A stretch of DNA of 64,000 bases from Kitasatospora sp. GP82 (GTDB lineage: Bacteria > Actinomycetota > Actinomycetes > Streptomycetales > Streptomycetaceae). The stretch spans positions 85,144 through 149,143 of the forward strand of contig NZ_JARZAJ010000021.1 in the NCBI RefSeq assembly GCF_029892105.1, written 5' to 3'. The translations under genes were made by a program, and so were the position numbers. Below the pieces are notes generated by a model. It worked only from the letters and a program-made list of their open reading frames with translations. It ran no database searches and was not told the origin of the DNA. How positions within the stretch are numbered: position 1 is the stretch's first letter; each line of letters opens with the position of its first letter. Positions 34,709 to 43,975 of this stretch are shown here, in pieces.

Positions 34709-35659
34709 TCATCCGGCGGGCAGGACGCGGTGCAGCAGGACGGTGGCGCCCGGGCAGGAGGGTGTGACGAGGTACACGTCGAGGCTGCCGGGCCGGTCGG
34801 GGAGCGGGTACACCAGGGCGGTCACCTCGGCCGAGCCGTAGCGGCCGTGGCTGACGGCCAGTGGCGTGTCGGTGGAGTGCCCGGTGGCGGAGGAGAGACA
34901 GTCGGGGACGGCGGCGGGCAGCCTGCCGCTGAGCTCGGGTGTGTTGGCACCCTCCGGCTGCGCGGCCGCCGAGGGTGCCTTGGGAGTTGCCTGTGCCGCC
35001 ATCAGCTGGTGGACCTGATCGGCGAGTTGATCGTCCTGGAAGACCGGGATGCCTGGCGCGACGGCAGGGTGCTGCCGATCGGCGGCCTGGTGGGTGGCCG
35101 CTGCGGAGGCGCCGTCGGCACGGCCGGTCTGCTGGTTCTGCTGTACGAGCAGGCCGCCGAGACCGAGTACGGCGATGACGGCGGCGGCACCCAGCAGGAG
35201 CCGGCCCCGGCGCCGCCGACCGGATCGGCCCGGGCCCGCTCCCGGGGCGGCGGGTGCGTCGGGCCCGGTACCGCTCGCGGGACGCCTCGGCGGCGCTGAG
35301 AGGCTCCGGGCGGCGGCGGGAGCGCTTCTGGACGGTGCGGGAGGACCGGAAAGCTCCTCGGACTGTGTCACTCGCGGTGTCGGAGTCCGAAGGCCCGCCG
35401 CCTCCGCGGCCAGGGCCGCGTCGATGCGTTCGGCGACATCGGCGGGCAGCGGCGGTGCCTCGGCGGCGCCGAGCAGATCCCGGACCTCGGCGAGGGCCGA
35501 GTAGGTCTCGGCGCAGTCCGGGCAGTCGGCGAGGTGCCGCTGGAGGGCCGGCACCTCGTCCGGCGCGACGAGGTCCTCGGCGAGGTCGGCGAGCAGGTCG
35601 ATGTCGGGGTGGGGGTCCGCGCCTTCGGCAGCGGTCCAGGAGGGGGTACGAGACGTCAT
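34709..35659 (-). CDS. Anti-sigma factor of SigM (zf-HC2 type)
   Basis: This single-pass membrane anti-sigma factor of 316 residues has an N-terminal zinc-binding anti-sigma domain (DLVAPDEVPALQRHLADCPDCAETYSALAEV, with the His-x3-Cys-x2-Cys motif) and a Pro/Ala-rich linker. A membrane helix follows at about 152-172 (GRLLLGAAAVIAVLGLGGLLV), then an extracytoplasmic domain. It overlaps the sigM stop by 4 bases and should bind SigM until a signal releases it. The symbol rsmA is used for this partner in some streptomycetes, but I leave it blank because the same name also means other genes. Confidence 0.88.
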   Translation of the reverse strand: MTSRTPSWTAAEGADPHPDIDLLADLAEDLVAPDEVPALQRHLADCPDCAETYSALAEVRDLLGAAEAPPLPADVAERIDAALAAEAAGLRTPTPRVTQSEELSGPPAPSRSAPAAARSLSAPPRRPASGTGPDAPAAPGAGPGRSGRRRRGRLLLGAAAVIAVLGLGGLLVQQNQQTGRADGASAAATHQAADRQHPAVAPGIPVFQDDQLADQVHQLMAAQATPKAPSAAAQPEGANTPELSGRLPAAVPDCLSSATGHSTDTPLAVSHGRYGSAEVTALVYPLPDRPGSLDVYLVTPSCPGATVLLHRVLPAG

Positions 35660-36507
35660 CGCGAGGTCACATCTCCTTCCAGGACCTGGTCGGGGAGCCG
35701 GGGGCTCTCTCCTGTGACGGAGCCGGGGGCGGGTGGGTTCCCGGACGTGCGTGGCGCTGTTTCACGTGAAACGGCCGCGCCGGGCGCAGCTGCGTGCGAG
35801 GGGGCCGGAGGGGCACCGGCCGGGCCGGTCCCCGGCGCTCCGGTCCCGTGCGAGACAGGTGCGTGGGGCGCAGGCGCGTGGGGAGCAGCAGCCTGCGGCG
35901 GCGCCGGGTGCCCGGTGGTGGTGGGCGCCACCGCCTTGGGCGCGGCCGTTCGCAGATGCCGGACGAGCGGCAGCAGTCTGGCCCGGCCACGGGCGCAGCG
36001 GCTCTTGACCGTGCCCACCGGCACCCCGAGGAGTTCGGCGGCCTCGGCGACGCTGTAGCCCTGCATGTCCACCAGGACGAGGGCGGCGCGCTGCTCGAGG
36101 GGGAGGGTCGCCAGCGAGGCGGTGACCTCGCGCTGGAGCTCGGCGCGGACGACCACGGCGTCGGCCGGCTCGGCGCTGCCGAGCAGCGTGTCCAGCTGCT
36201 GCGGCTCCTCGTCCAGCGAACCGGCCCGTCGGCTGGCGGCGCGGCGGGCCCGGTCCAGACAGGCGTTGACCACGATCCGGTGCAGCCAGGTGGTGACGGC
36301 CGACCGCCCCTGGAAGGTGTGTGCGGCGCGGAAGGCGGAGACCAGGGCGTCCTGGAGGGCGTCGGCGGCCTCCTCGCGGTCGCCGAGGGTGCGCAGTGCG
36401 ACGGCCCAGAGCCGGTCCCGGTGGCGGTGGACGAGGGTCCCGAAGGCCCCCGGGTCACCGGCGCAGTGGCGCGCCAGCAACTCGGTGTCGGAGGGCTCCT
36501 CGCTCAT
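35656..36507 (-). CDS. sigM: ECF RNA polymerase sigma factor SigM
   Basis: This group 4 sigma factor of 283 residues has region 2 at LLARHCAGDPGAFGTLVHRHRDRLWAVALRTLGDREEAADALQDALVSAFRAA (DREEAADALQD contacts the core). Region 4 is at SLATLPLEQRAALVLVDMQGYSVAEAAELLGVPVGTVKSRCARGRARLLP. The last 90 residues are an Ala/Pro-rich extension without similarity to sigma factors, and a perfect parS lies inside its coding sequence. ATG 36507 has GAGGGGGCAGG upstream. It is followed by its anti-sigma gene and preceded by the pseudokinase gene, the streptomycete sigM arrangement. Confidence 0.93.
   Translation of the reverse strand: MSEEPSDTELLARHCAGDPGAFGTLVHRHRDRLWAVALRTLGDREEAADALQDALVSAFRAAHTFQGRSAVTTWLHRIVVNACLDRARRAASRRAGSLDEEPQQLDTLLGSAEPADAVVVRAELQREVTASLATLPLEQRAALVLVDMQGYSVAEAAELLGVPVGTVKSRCARGRARLLPLVRHLRTAAPKAVAPTTTGHPAPPQAAAPHAPAPHAPVSHGTGAPGTGPAGAPPAPSHAAAPGAAVSRETAPRTSGNPPAPGSVTGESPRLPDQVLEGDVTSR
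35759..35772. promoter_or_regulatory. parS: parS site within the sigM coding sequence
   Basis: A perfect GTTTCACGTGAAAC lies inside the 3' part of sigM, where it is read as VSRET in the low-complexity extension. Confidence 0.93.
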
Positions 36508-36590
36508 GCCTGCCCCCTCTGACTGATTCGGTTGCCCGGCCCCGTCCGACCCCGTCCGACTTCGTGGCCTGGTGCACGGAGCCGTGGACG

Positions 36591-38639
36591 TCAGCCGGTG
36601 ACGTTGATCTCGGCGATCTGGCCCCGGTACTGGTCCCCATCCTTGGGGATGCTGGTCAGCCAGATCAAGAGGTATCGGGCGGTCAGCGGCTGCTGGGGCC
36701 TGAGGTCGACCTCGCTGCCCGAGGCGCTGATGAGCGCCGCGCCGAAGAGGTCGAAGCCGCTCTTGGTCGCCGACGGGGTGTCGCTGGTGTCCTTCGGAGC
36801 GGCCCGCAGCTCGGCCGTGGTGTCGCCGCCGGCGAACTTGACGTGCACCGAGGTGACCTTCTGGGCCGAACCAAGATCGATCATCAGACCGGTGCCCGGC
36901 TTGAGGCTGGGGAAGTTGGCGTTGTAGCTGGAGGTCGACCAGGTGGTGGCGGGGTTGTTGTCGATGGCGTTGCCCGCCGTTTCCTCGTGTTCCGGGCCGG
37001 TGCCGAAGACGTTGAACTGGTAGGCGTTCTTGATGGTGATCGGGTTGCCGGAGCTGACCACGGGCGGGGCCGAGGGGCTCTGGCCGGCCTTCGGCGAGGT
37101 CGTGACCGATCCCTTGTCACCGGTGTCGGTGGTGCTGTTCAGCGAGCTCACGAGCTGCCAGGACGCCACGCCGATGGCGGCGAGCGCGACCAGTGAGGCG
37201 GTCCACTTGACGAGCGTGCGCATCCGGCTCCGCCGCGCCGGGGGCGGGGCGTGCCGGACCGCGTGCTGGTGACCACCCGGCGGCTGCCCGACGGGGGGCT
37301 GTCCTGGGCGGCCCTGGCCGCCGTTCGGCTGAGCCGGACGCGGGGCGTTGTAGCGGGGCGGGGTGAAGGCGGGTGGCGCCGGCGGCTCCGGCTGGCGGAT
37401 CTTCGGCGTCAGCGCGACCGCCTTGGCCAGCTGCTCGGGGCTGGTGATCGGCTCCAGGCTGTGCGGCAGCTGCTCGCAGAGCGCCCGTGCGGCGAGCTCG
37501 GAGAGCCCCTTGTGGACGCCCGCCTTGACCTGGTCCGGCGGTACGCAGCCGAGGCCCTTGGGAAGCCCCTGGAGGTCGTAGCGGTCCTCGGGGTAGGGCC
37601 AGCGGTGGGTCAGCGCGGCGTACAGCAGGGCGCCGATGGAACGGGTGTCGGTGAGCTCGGAGTCCTCGGCCGACAGACCGCGCAGGGCGGCGTCCACGGC
37701 GATGCCGTTGATCCGGTACTGGCCGCTCTCGGTGCGCAGGACGCACCTGGGGGTGAGACGCAGATGGGCCTGGCCGCGCCGGTGGGCGGCGGCGATGGCG
37801 TCGGTGACCTGACGGACCATCTGGTACGCGTCGTACGGCTCCATCGGGCCGGCGGCGAGCAGCTGGGCGAGGTCGGTGGCGTCGGGGAGCCACTCGCGGA
37901 TGACGTAGACCAGCTCGCCCTCCTGCACCGCGTCCAGGACCTGGACGAAGCGCGGGTCGCCGAGCAGGGCGGCGGACTTGGCGGCGGCGAGGACGTCCTT
38001 GGCCCGCTGGTGCCCGGCGGCGAGCAGATGGACGCCGACGGCGCGGCGGAGCTTCTCGTCGACGGCGCGCCAGCTGCTGAAGGCCGCGCTCTGGCCGATG
38101 CACTCCTCCAGCCGGTAGCGGTCGGCGATCTTGTCGCCGCTGTGCCGGAGCGGGGCGGGGAGGGTGCTGGGAAGTGATCCGTTGCCGGCGTCCGAGACCG
38201 CAGGGGACTTCGCCGCGGCAGCCGGCCCGGGGGCGGGCTCGGCAGACTTGGCCGGTGCGCTGGTCTCCGCCGGTGCGGCGGTCTTCTTCGGCGCGGCGGT
38301 CATCTGCTCGGCGGACTGCTTCGCGGCGGCCGCCAGCGCGGCGGCTCCGGCCGCCAGTTCGGCGGCGATCTCGGCGGACGAGAGCGGGGCGGTGGGTTCG
38401 GCGGCCTCCGCCACGGACTCCTTGGTGCCCTTGGTGCCCTTGCCCTTGGTGCCCTTTGCGCTCTCGGATCCCTTGGCGGCCTTGCGTACCGGAGCATCCA
38501 CCGAGGCCGCCGGAGTGTCGTCCGGAGCGTCTCCCGACTGCTCGTCCGGCGTGTCGCCCGGGATGTCTCCGAGTGCCATGGCCAGTGCCGCCTCGTCCGC
38601 CACGGACGTGTCGACGACTGCCTTGGTGCCATCAGCCAC
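36591..38639 (-). CDS. Membrane pseudokinase associated with MurJ
   Basis: This 682-residue protein has an Ala/Ser-rich N-terminal tail of about 150 residues and then a kinase-like domain (KIADRYRLEECIGQSAAFSSWRAVD to about 390). The usual catalytic residues are gone: the VAIK Lys position reads AVGVHLL, HRD reads AHLRLTP and DFG reads GIAVDAA. It is therefore a pseudokinase. A membrane helix follows (MRTLVKWTASLVALAAIGVASW), then an extracellular beta-rich domain resembling a discoidin-like carbohydrate-binding fold (NAIDNNPATTWSTSSYN, TGLMIDLGSAQKVTSVHVKFAGG). In mycobacteria the pseudokinase and extracellular domain are fused to MurJ (MviN), where the phosphorylated pseudokinase binds FhaA. 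GTG 38639 precedes VADGTKAVVDT. It lies between murJ and sigM. Confidence 0.88.
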   Translation of the reverse strand: MADGTKAVVDTSVADEAALAMALGDIPGDTPDEQSGDAPDDTPAASVDAPVRKAAKGSESAKGTKGKGTKGTKESVAEAAEPTAPLSSAEIAAELAAGAAALAAAAKQSAEQMTAAPKKTAAPAETSAPAKSAEPAPGPAAAAKSPAVSDAGNGSLPSTLPAPLRHSGDKIADRYRLEECIGQSAAFSSWRAVDEKLRRAVGVHLLAAGHQRAKDVLAAAKSAALLGDPRFVQVLDAVQEGELVYVIREWLPDATDLAQLLAAGPMEPYDAYQMVRQVTDAIAAAHRRGQAHLRLTPRCVLRTESGQYRINGIAVDAALRGLSAEDSELTDTRSIGALLYAALTHRWPYPEDRYDLQGLPKGLGCVPPDQVKAGVHKGLSELAARALCEQLPHSLEPITSPEQLAKAVALTPKIRQPEPPAPPAFTPPRYNAPRPAQPNGGQGRPGQPPVGQPPGGHQHAVRHAPPPARRSRMRTLVKWTASLVALAAIGVASWQLVSSLNSTTDTGDKGSVTTSPKAGQSPSAPPVVSSGNPITIKNAYQFNVFGTGPEHEETAGNAIDNNPATTWSTSSYNANFPSLKPGTGLMIDLGSAQKVTSVHVKFAGGDTTAELRAAPKDTSDTPSATKSGFDLFGAALISASGSEVDLRPQQPLTARYLLIWLTSIPKDGDQYRGQIAEINVTG

Positions 38640-38842
38640 CGTGGTCCTGCCTCCCCTTGTAGCGCCCGGTTCACGTCCCCGGAAAGTCGGCCGCCCGGCC
38701 CGGCCCGTCGGGGCTGAGTGGTGCCAGGACAATTGTGCCCACTCATCCTCCCCGGTACGACCGCTGAGGGGGCCCGGTGGTTGCCCATCGCCGTACGGAA
38801 AGGCATTCTGGCCCGGCGGTGAGCACGACGGTTGACGTCAGG

Positions 38843-41110
38843 TCAGCGTCCGAGCCGGCTCCGCACCATACCGGCCATCGCGTTGAGCTCTTCGATCCGC
38901 ATCCGTTTGGCGACCACCGCGAAGACCGCCAGCTGGGCGCTGCCGGCCACCGCCAGGGTGACGACGCTGCCCAGCCAGCCGCCCGTCAGGCCGTGGAGCA
39001 GCAGGCTGAGCGCGAGCCCGACGGCAGCGGCCGGTACCGAGGCGATGGCGAGGCGGACGTAGGTCTTGGCGATCCGCGGGGTGTCCAGGCCGCCGATCCT
39101 GGCCTTGAGCTTTGGCACCGCCACGGCCACACCCACCGCGTACGAGGCGCCGTAGCCGAGTGCCATACCGGTGACCGCCAGCTGGGCGGGCAGCAGCAGA
39201 TAGCAGAGCACCGCCGTACCGGCCTGGCAGCCGGCGACCCAGACGGTGTTGGAGAACGGCGTGCGGGTGTCCTCGTACGCGTAGAAGCCGCGCAGCAGCA
39301 CGTACTGGACGGAGTAGGGGATCAGGCCGAGCGCGAAGGCGGAGAGCATGAAGCCGACTGCGGTGGTGCCGTGGGCGACCGAGCCCCCGTTGCCGAGGCC
39401 GTAGATGGTGCCGCCGATCACCGGGCCGAGGGCCAGGAAGAGGAAGGCGGCGGGGACGATGGCCACCGCCGAGGTGCGCAGCCCGTACGAGAGGTCGTCG
39501 CGGACGGCGCCGGGGTCGTGGTCGGCGGCGGAGCGGGAGAGCCGGGGGAGGACGGCACTCATCACCGAAACGGTGATCACGGCCATCGGCAGCTGCCAGA
39601 TCAGCAGGGCGTTGGAGTACGCGGCCAGTCCGACGCCCAGGTAGCCCTTGGATTCGGCGGCGCGTCCCGCGGCGGTGGCGAGCTGGGTGACGACCAGGTA
39701 GCCGGCCTGGTTGGCGAGGACGAAGAGGAAGGTCCACTTGGCCAGCCGGGCGGCCTTGCCGAGGCCCTGGCCGCGCCAGTCGAACCGGGGCCTGAAGCGG
39801 AAGCCCGAGGCCCGCAGGTAAGGGATCATCGCCAGGGCCTGGACGGCCAGGCCGAGCAGTGTCCCGAGGCCGAGCAGCCGGATGCCCTCGGGGGTGACGC
39901 TCGACGGCGTGACCTCGCTGTGCTCGAAGGTGCCGAAGACCCAGATGTACATCCCGAAGGTGAAGATCACCACGATGTTGTTGAGGACCGGGGTCCACAT
40001 CATCGCGCCGAAGCGGCCGCGGGCGTTGAGGATCTGCCCCATCACCACGTGGATGCCCATGAAGAAGATGGTCGGCAGGCAGTAGCGGGCCAGGGCGACC
40101 GTGGTGTCGGCGCTGGAGTGGTCCTGCATCAGCGAGTGCGAGATCAGCTGGACCAGCAGCGGGGCGCCGACCACGGCCACGAAGGCGACCCCGGCCAGAC
40201 CGGTCATCACCAGGGTGAGCAGGCGGTTGGCGTAGGCGGTGCCGCCGTCCTCGTCGTGCTTCATGCTGCGGACCAGCTGGGGCACGAAGACGGCGTTCAG
40301 CGCGCCGCCGCCGATCAGGATGTAGAGCAGGGTCGGCAGGGTGTTGGCGGCGTTGTAGGAGTCGCCCATGGTGCCGACGCCGATCGCGGCGGCGATGACC
40401 ATGGTGCGCAGGAAGCCGGTCCCCCGGGAGACCAGCGTGCCGGCCGCCATGATCGCGCTGGAGTTGAGCAGGCTCGTGACCCTGTTGGCACCGGCCGTGC
40501 CCTCGACGGCGGGCGCTGCCGGGCCTTCGGGGGCGCTGCTCGGCTCGGGCTCGTCCGGTGTCTCGACCGCAGGCGGTAGCTGGACGGCCGCGACCTGGAG
40601 GTTGGCCTCTTTTTCGGAGAGCGGCGGATCGAACTCGACGGCCGGGACGAAGGGCTGCCGGCCGCCGTCCCCGCCCTTGGTGCCCGTCTTGCTCAGCAGG
40701 TCGTCCACACCGACGTACTCGGTGGTCTCGGTGTCCCAGGGCGAACCCTGCGGCCCGGGCGCCGCCGTGCCGGGCTCGGCCCCCTGGGGGAGGTCGGTGG
40801 CGGCCGCTGCGGCCCAGCGCGGGGCCGCAGCGGCCAGACTCGGCTCGGGGCGGTGGGTGGGCTGCGGGGGCAGCGGTGGAATGGGCACCTCGGCGGGTTT
40901 CCGTACGCGGTACGGGTCCCGGTCGGCCTTGCTGCCGTACGGGTCGGCGGCGTACGGGTCCTGGGCGTAGGTGTCGGCCACGTACCAGTCCGCGGTGGCG
41001 GGTTCGGCGGGCTGGGAGGAGCCTGTCGGCGCCGGACCGGCGGTGCGGTCGTGCGCCTGGCTACCGCCCTGGCCCTGGCCCTGTGCTCGCGCCTCGCTCC
41101 GCTCGCTCAT
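38843..41110 (-). CDS. murJ: Lipid II flippase MurJ (MviN)
   Basis: This MOP-superfamily flippase moves lipid II across the membrane for peptidoglycan synthesis. It is 755 residues. A hydrophilic Pro/Asp/Glu-rich cytoplasmic tail of about 200 residues precedes the transporter. The transporter starts at SSAIMAAGTLVSRGTGFLRTMVIAAAIG, the MurJ opening, and has about 14 membrane segments (GGGALNAVFVPQLVRSMKHDE, LPTIFFMGIHVVMGQILNARGRFGAMMWTPVLNN). No cytoplasmic C-terminal kinase is fused; the pseudokinase is the next gene. It lies 45 bases after the DUF6049 gene and is probably cotranscribed with it. Confidence 0.95.
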   Translation of the reverse strand: MSERSEARAQGQGQGGSQAHDRTAGPAPTGSSQPAEPATADWYVADTYAQDPYAADPYGSKADRDPYRVRKPAEVPIPPLPPQPTHRPEPSLAAAAPRWAAAAATDLPQGAEPGTAAPGPQGSPWDTETTEYVGVDDLLSKTGTKGGDGGRQPFVPAVEFDPPLSEKEANLQVAAVQLPPAVETPDEPEPSSAPEGPAAPAVEGTAGANRVTSLLNSSAIMAAGTLVSRGTGFLRTMVIAAAIGVGTMGDSYNAANTLPTLLYILIGGGALNAVFVPQLVRSMKHDEDGGTAYANRLLTLVMTGLAGVAFVAVVGAPLLVQLISHSLMQDHSSADTTVALARYCLPTIFFMGIHVVMGQILNARGRFGAMMWTPVLNNIVVIFTFGMYIWVFGTFEHSEVTPSSVTPEGIRLLGLGTLLGLAVQALAMIPYLRASGFRFRPRFDWRGQGLGKAARLAKWTFLFVLANQAGYLVVTQLATAAGRAAESKGYLGVGLAAYSNALLIWQLPMAVITVSVMSAVLPRLSRSAADHDPGAVRDDLSYGLRTSAVAIVPAAFLFLALGPVIGGTIYGLGNGGSVAHGTTAVGFMLSAFALGLIPYSVQYVLLRGFYAYEDTRTPFSNTVWVAGCQAGTAVLCYLLLPAQLAVTGMALGYGASYAVGVAVAVPKLKARIGGLDTPRIAKTYVRLAIASVPAAAVGLALSLLLHGLTGGWLGSVVTLAVAGSAQLAVFAVVAKRMRIEELNAMAGMVRSRLGR

Positions 41111-41155
41111 GCCACCTCATCGCTGGTCGGGGTCGGCCGCCCGGTGGGGGCGGCC

Positions 41156-43603
41156 TCAGGGACCAACCTTCTCATCACCCGAGGTCCGATTCCGGGCATC
41201 TTCGGGCGCGGCCGGGTCCGAGTCGGCGTCCTTGCTCTCTTCCTCGCTCGTGTTCCGGCCCGTGTCCTCGCCGATCTCCCGGGCGGTGGCCTGGGTACCG
41301 GCCTGGGTACCGGCCTGGGTCGGCTCACCGCCGCCGGGCTGCTCATCGGGGCCGGTGGGACCGGCCGGTTCGCCGTCGGTGTCCGGCTCGGCGGCCCGCT
41401 TCTTGCGCTGCAGGTAGAAGCGGAGCCCGGCGAGCAGGATCAGGACCACGCCGCCGCCGATGACGTACAGCACGCCCTGGGTCACCGAGGTCACCTGGAC
41501 GGTGAAGACCATCGGGTCGCCGTACGGCTGCGGGTCGGCTCCGGTGGTCCACAGCTGCGCGGTGACCTGGACCGGGCCGTTGACCTTGGCCTGGGCCGGG
41601 AAGCGCAGGGTGCGGCTGGTGGTGGCGTCCAGTACCACGTCCTCCGGCTGGCCGACGTTGAGACGGTTCACCTGGCCGGAGGTGAGGCGCAGCTTGAGGT
41701 TGACGACGGACTGGTTGAGGTCGTTCTTGATGCTGACCAGCAGGGTGCCGTTGTCACCTGCGAGGGTGATCACCTTCTTCGACGGGACCTTGACCGCCGA
41801 GATCAGGTTGTCGAGGTAGTCCTGGGTGCCCGTCCGGTACGCCTTGGCGGCCTTGGCCTGCTCGCGCCACTCGGTGGACATCGAGCGGACCATGGCGGCA
41901 CTGAACGGGCCGCGCACCCGCTGCGGCTGGGTGAGGATCTTCAGCAGCTGGTCGAGGCGGCTCTCCAGGCCCATGGTCTTGCTGAGGGAGTTTCCGGTGA
42001 GCTCGGAGTCGCGCAGGTCGTTCGGGTAGTCGCCGGCGGGCTGGACGCTGGTGGTGGCCTCCGGGTCCGGGGTGGCGGTGGCCACCGTCTCCAGCTTGAC
42101 CTGGTTGACCCAGTTGCCCTTCTGGGCGGCGGTGAGCGCGTCCGAGAGGGCGGTCGCGGTGCCGACGGTGAGGTCGCGCGGCGGCATGACCAGCAGGTTG
42201 CGCTGGGTGTCCGGCTGCTGCTGGGTGATCATCAGGGTCTCGGCCAGGAAGCGCTGGGTCGCGCCGGTCCTGGCCTGGGCGCTGGTCAGGTCGCCTTCGA
42301 ACAGCTGCGAGAGGGTGTGGTCGGCGACCACGGCCGTCTGGCCCTCGCCGATCGGCCGGGCGGCGTTCGGGGTGTAGTTGAGCGAGTCGGACATGCTGGC
42401 GCTGTCGACCAGCACGAGGTTGTCCCCGGCGGTCCTGGTGGTGCCGACGATCTGCTGGTCCAGCTGACCCTGGTAGGGCCAGGCGACGTTGCCGCGGACG
42501 TCCACCGACAGCCGGCCCTCGGCGGTGACCTGGCCCGCGGTGCCGGCCTTGCGCAGAGCGGTGTCCATACCGTCCAGCTGAGCGCCGTTGTGGGCGATCG
42601 AGGCGAGGTCGGGATCGGCGTACGGGAGGGCGACGACCTGGGTCCCCGCGGTGGTCACGGCCTGTCGGAGCTTGGCCAGCCAGGCGACGGCGGCATCCCG
42701 GCCGGTGCCCTGGACGGTGTTGTCGTCCTTCGCGGACTCACCCGCGGTGCCCGGCTTCTGCACCCGGTACGGCTTGGTCATCGCGTACACGGTGTCCAGC
42801 AGATCGGGGTCGACCACCCAGGTCAGTCCCGGCAGCTTCTCGCCGATGTCGACCAGCTTGAACAGCCTTCCGCCGGAAGCGAGTTCGGTGGCCAGGCTGT
42901 CGTCGCGCAGGACCGGCACCTGGTCGTTGTCGGGCATGGTCTGGGCGACCAGCTCGGGTGCGTGGGTGAGCGGCCACAGGGTGGCGACCTGGGTCGCCTT
43001 GGCGATCGGGTCCACGCTGTACGGGAGGAAGGTGCGGGCGAGGCCCAGCGCATGCGAGCCCTGCTGGTCCCAGACGTCCACCGCGAGCTCGTAGACCCCG
43101 CTCTTGTTGAGCTTGAGGTCGGAGGGGCTGACCTGGAGGGTGAAGGAGCGGGTCTGGCCGGGGGCGATGTTGCCCATCTCGGCGAGGGGGGCGGGCAGGT
43201 CGATGCCGTCCTGGCTGGTGGGGGTGGTGCGTCCGGCCACCTGCGAGATGTCGCTCCGGGTGCTCAACGGCCGCTCGCCCACCGGGCGCCGGACGGCGGC
43301 ATGCGCCCCCTTGAGCCCGGAGTCACCGGAGTTGGTGACCCGGCCGGTGATCGTGACGGTGTCGTTCTGCCCCGCCACCGTGGGCGTGACGGTGTCGATC
43401 GTCACGCCGGCCGGGTAGTCCGCGGAGACCGCCGGAGCCATGGCGGCCGCCGAGAGGGTGGTGCGGCCGGGGGCGGCGGCCACCGCGGGCGGGGCGGCGG
43501 CCAGCAGGGCGACGCCGCCAGCCAGCAGCGCGGCGAGCCGCTTGGCCACCCGTCCGGTGCATCCGTACGCCCTCAGCCCTGAGTGCCGTGCCGGCTCACT
43601 CAC
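41156..43603 (-). CDS. DUF6049 family secreted, membrane-anchored protein
   Basis: This 815-residue protein has a signal peptide (RVAKRLAALLAGGVALLAAAPPAVAAA) and a large extracytoplasmic part with beta-rich repeats (DTVTPTVAGQNDTVTITGRVTNSGDSGLKGA near the start). A mid-region alpha/beta segment resembles glycoside hydrolase-like or polysaccharide deacetylase-like folds, and one membrane helix occurs near the C-terminus (about 735-757) before a charged Glu/Pro/Asp-rich cytoplasmic tail. The family sits next to murJ across actinobacteria (Rv3909 position in mycobacteria). Its role is not established; an envelope partner of MurJ is a reasonable guess. The start is GTG 43603. Confidence 0.85.
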   Translation of the reverse strand: MSEPARHSGLRAYGCTGRVAKRLAALLAGGVALLAAAPPAVAAAPGRTTLSAAAMAPAVSADYPAGVTIDTVTPTVAGQNDTVTITGRVTNSGDSGLKGAHAAVRRPVGERPLSTRSDISQVAGRTTPTSQDGIDLPAPLAEMGNIAPGQTRSFTLQVSPSDLKLNKSGVYELAVDVWDQQGSHALGLARTFLPYSVDPIAKATQVATLWPLTHAPELVAQTMPDNDQVPVLRDDSLATELASGGRLFKLVDIGEKLPGLTWVVDPDLLDTVYAMTKPYRVQKPGTAGESAKDDNTVQGTGRDAAVAWLAKLRQAVTTAGTQVVALPYADPDLASIAHNGAQLDGMDTALRKAGTAGQVTAEGRLSVDVRGNVAWPYQGQLDQQIVGTTRTAGDNLVLVDSASMSDSLNYTPNAARPIGEGQTAVVADHTLSQLFEGDLTSAQARTGATQRFLAETLMITQQQPDTQRNLLVMPPRDLTVGTATALSDALTAAQKGNWVNQVKLETVATATPDPEATTSVQPAGDYPNDLRDSELTGNSLSKTMGLESRLDQLLKILTQPQRVRGPFSAAMVRSMSTEWREQAKAAKAYRTGTQDYLDNLISAVKVPSKKVITLAGDNGTLLVSIKNDLNQSVVNLKLRLTSGQVNRLNVGQPEDVVLDATTSRTLRFPAQAKVNGPVQVTAQLWTTGADPQPYGDPMVFTVQVTSVTQGVLYVIGGGVVLILLAGLRFYLQRKKRAAEPDTDGEPAGPTGPDEQPGGGEPTQAGTQAGTQATAREIGEDTGRNTSEEESKDADSDPAAPEDARNRTSGDEKVGP

Positions 43604-43975
43604 GCGCTTCGCCCTCGCCGTTCTCGATCGGTCGCGATCAGTGGTTCTCGAATGTCACTGCATGAATAGGTACCGCATGAATGGCCGTACGGTTCCGGTC
43701 GTGGGCCGATTCGGCCCCTGATCTCCGGATCCTTCTCCGGAGCCCTGGAGCATTCGGACCGGGGCGGCGCACCCCGCTCGGCAGTGCACCTGCGAGACAG
43801 CCCAGGCCACGCCGGGCCGGGCCCCCGTAGCCCCGTACCGTCCCCCCGGCATGGTAACGACGCCGCCGCGCCCGCAGTGTTGCGGGCCGGGAGCTGAGGG
43901 CAGGAGGGCCCCGACCGGAGCCGGGCGGGAAACGGACAGGCAGCGGGGGAGGTCGGGCACGTACCCTTGTGAGCC
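43604..43975. other. Divergent intergenic region between DUF6049 and pcnA genes
   Basis: No supported gene was seen in this 372-base region. It holds GCATGAAT direct repeats at 43659-43684 and a GGGCC/GGCCC hairpin near 43704. A -10-like TACCCT (43962-43967) lies so close to the pcnA GTG (43976) that pcnA might be transcribed as a leaderless mRNA; no matching -35 was found. Many actinobacteria carry a NUDIX gene at this place; none is visible here. Confidence 0.45.

Noticed and set aside
43660..43690. Possible NUDIX gene between DUF6049 and pcnA
   Set aside because: Searched by eye for the NUDIX box in all frames of this 372-base gap and found none; the gap is too short.
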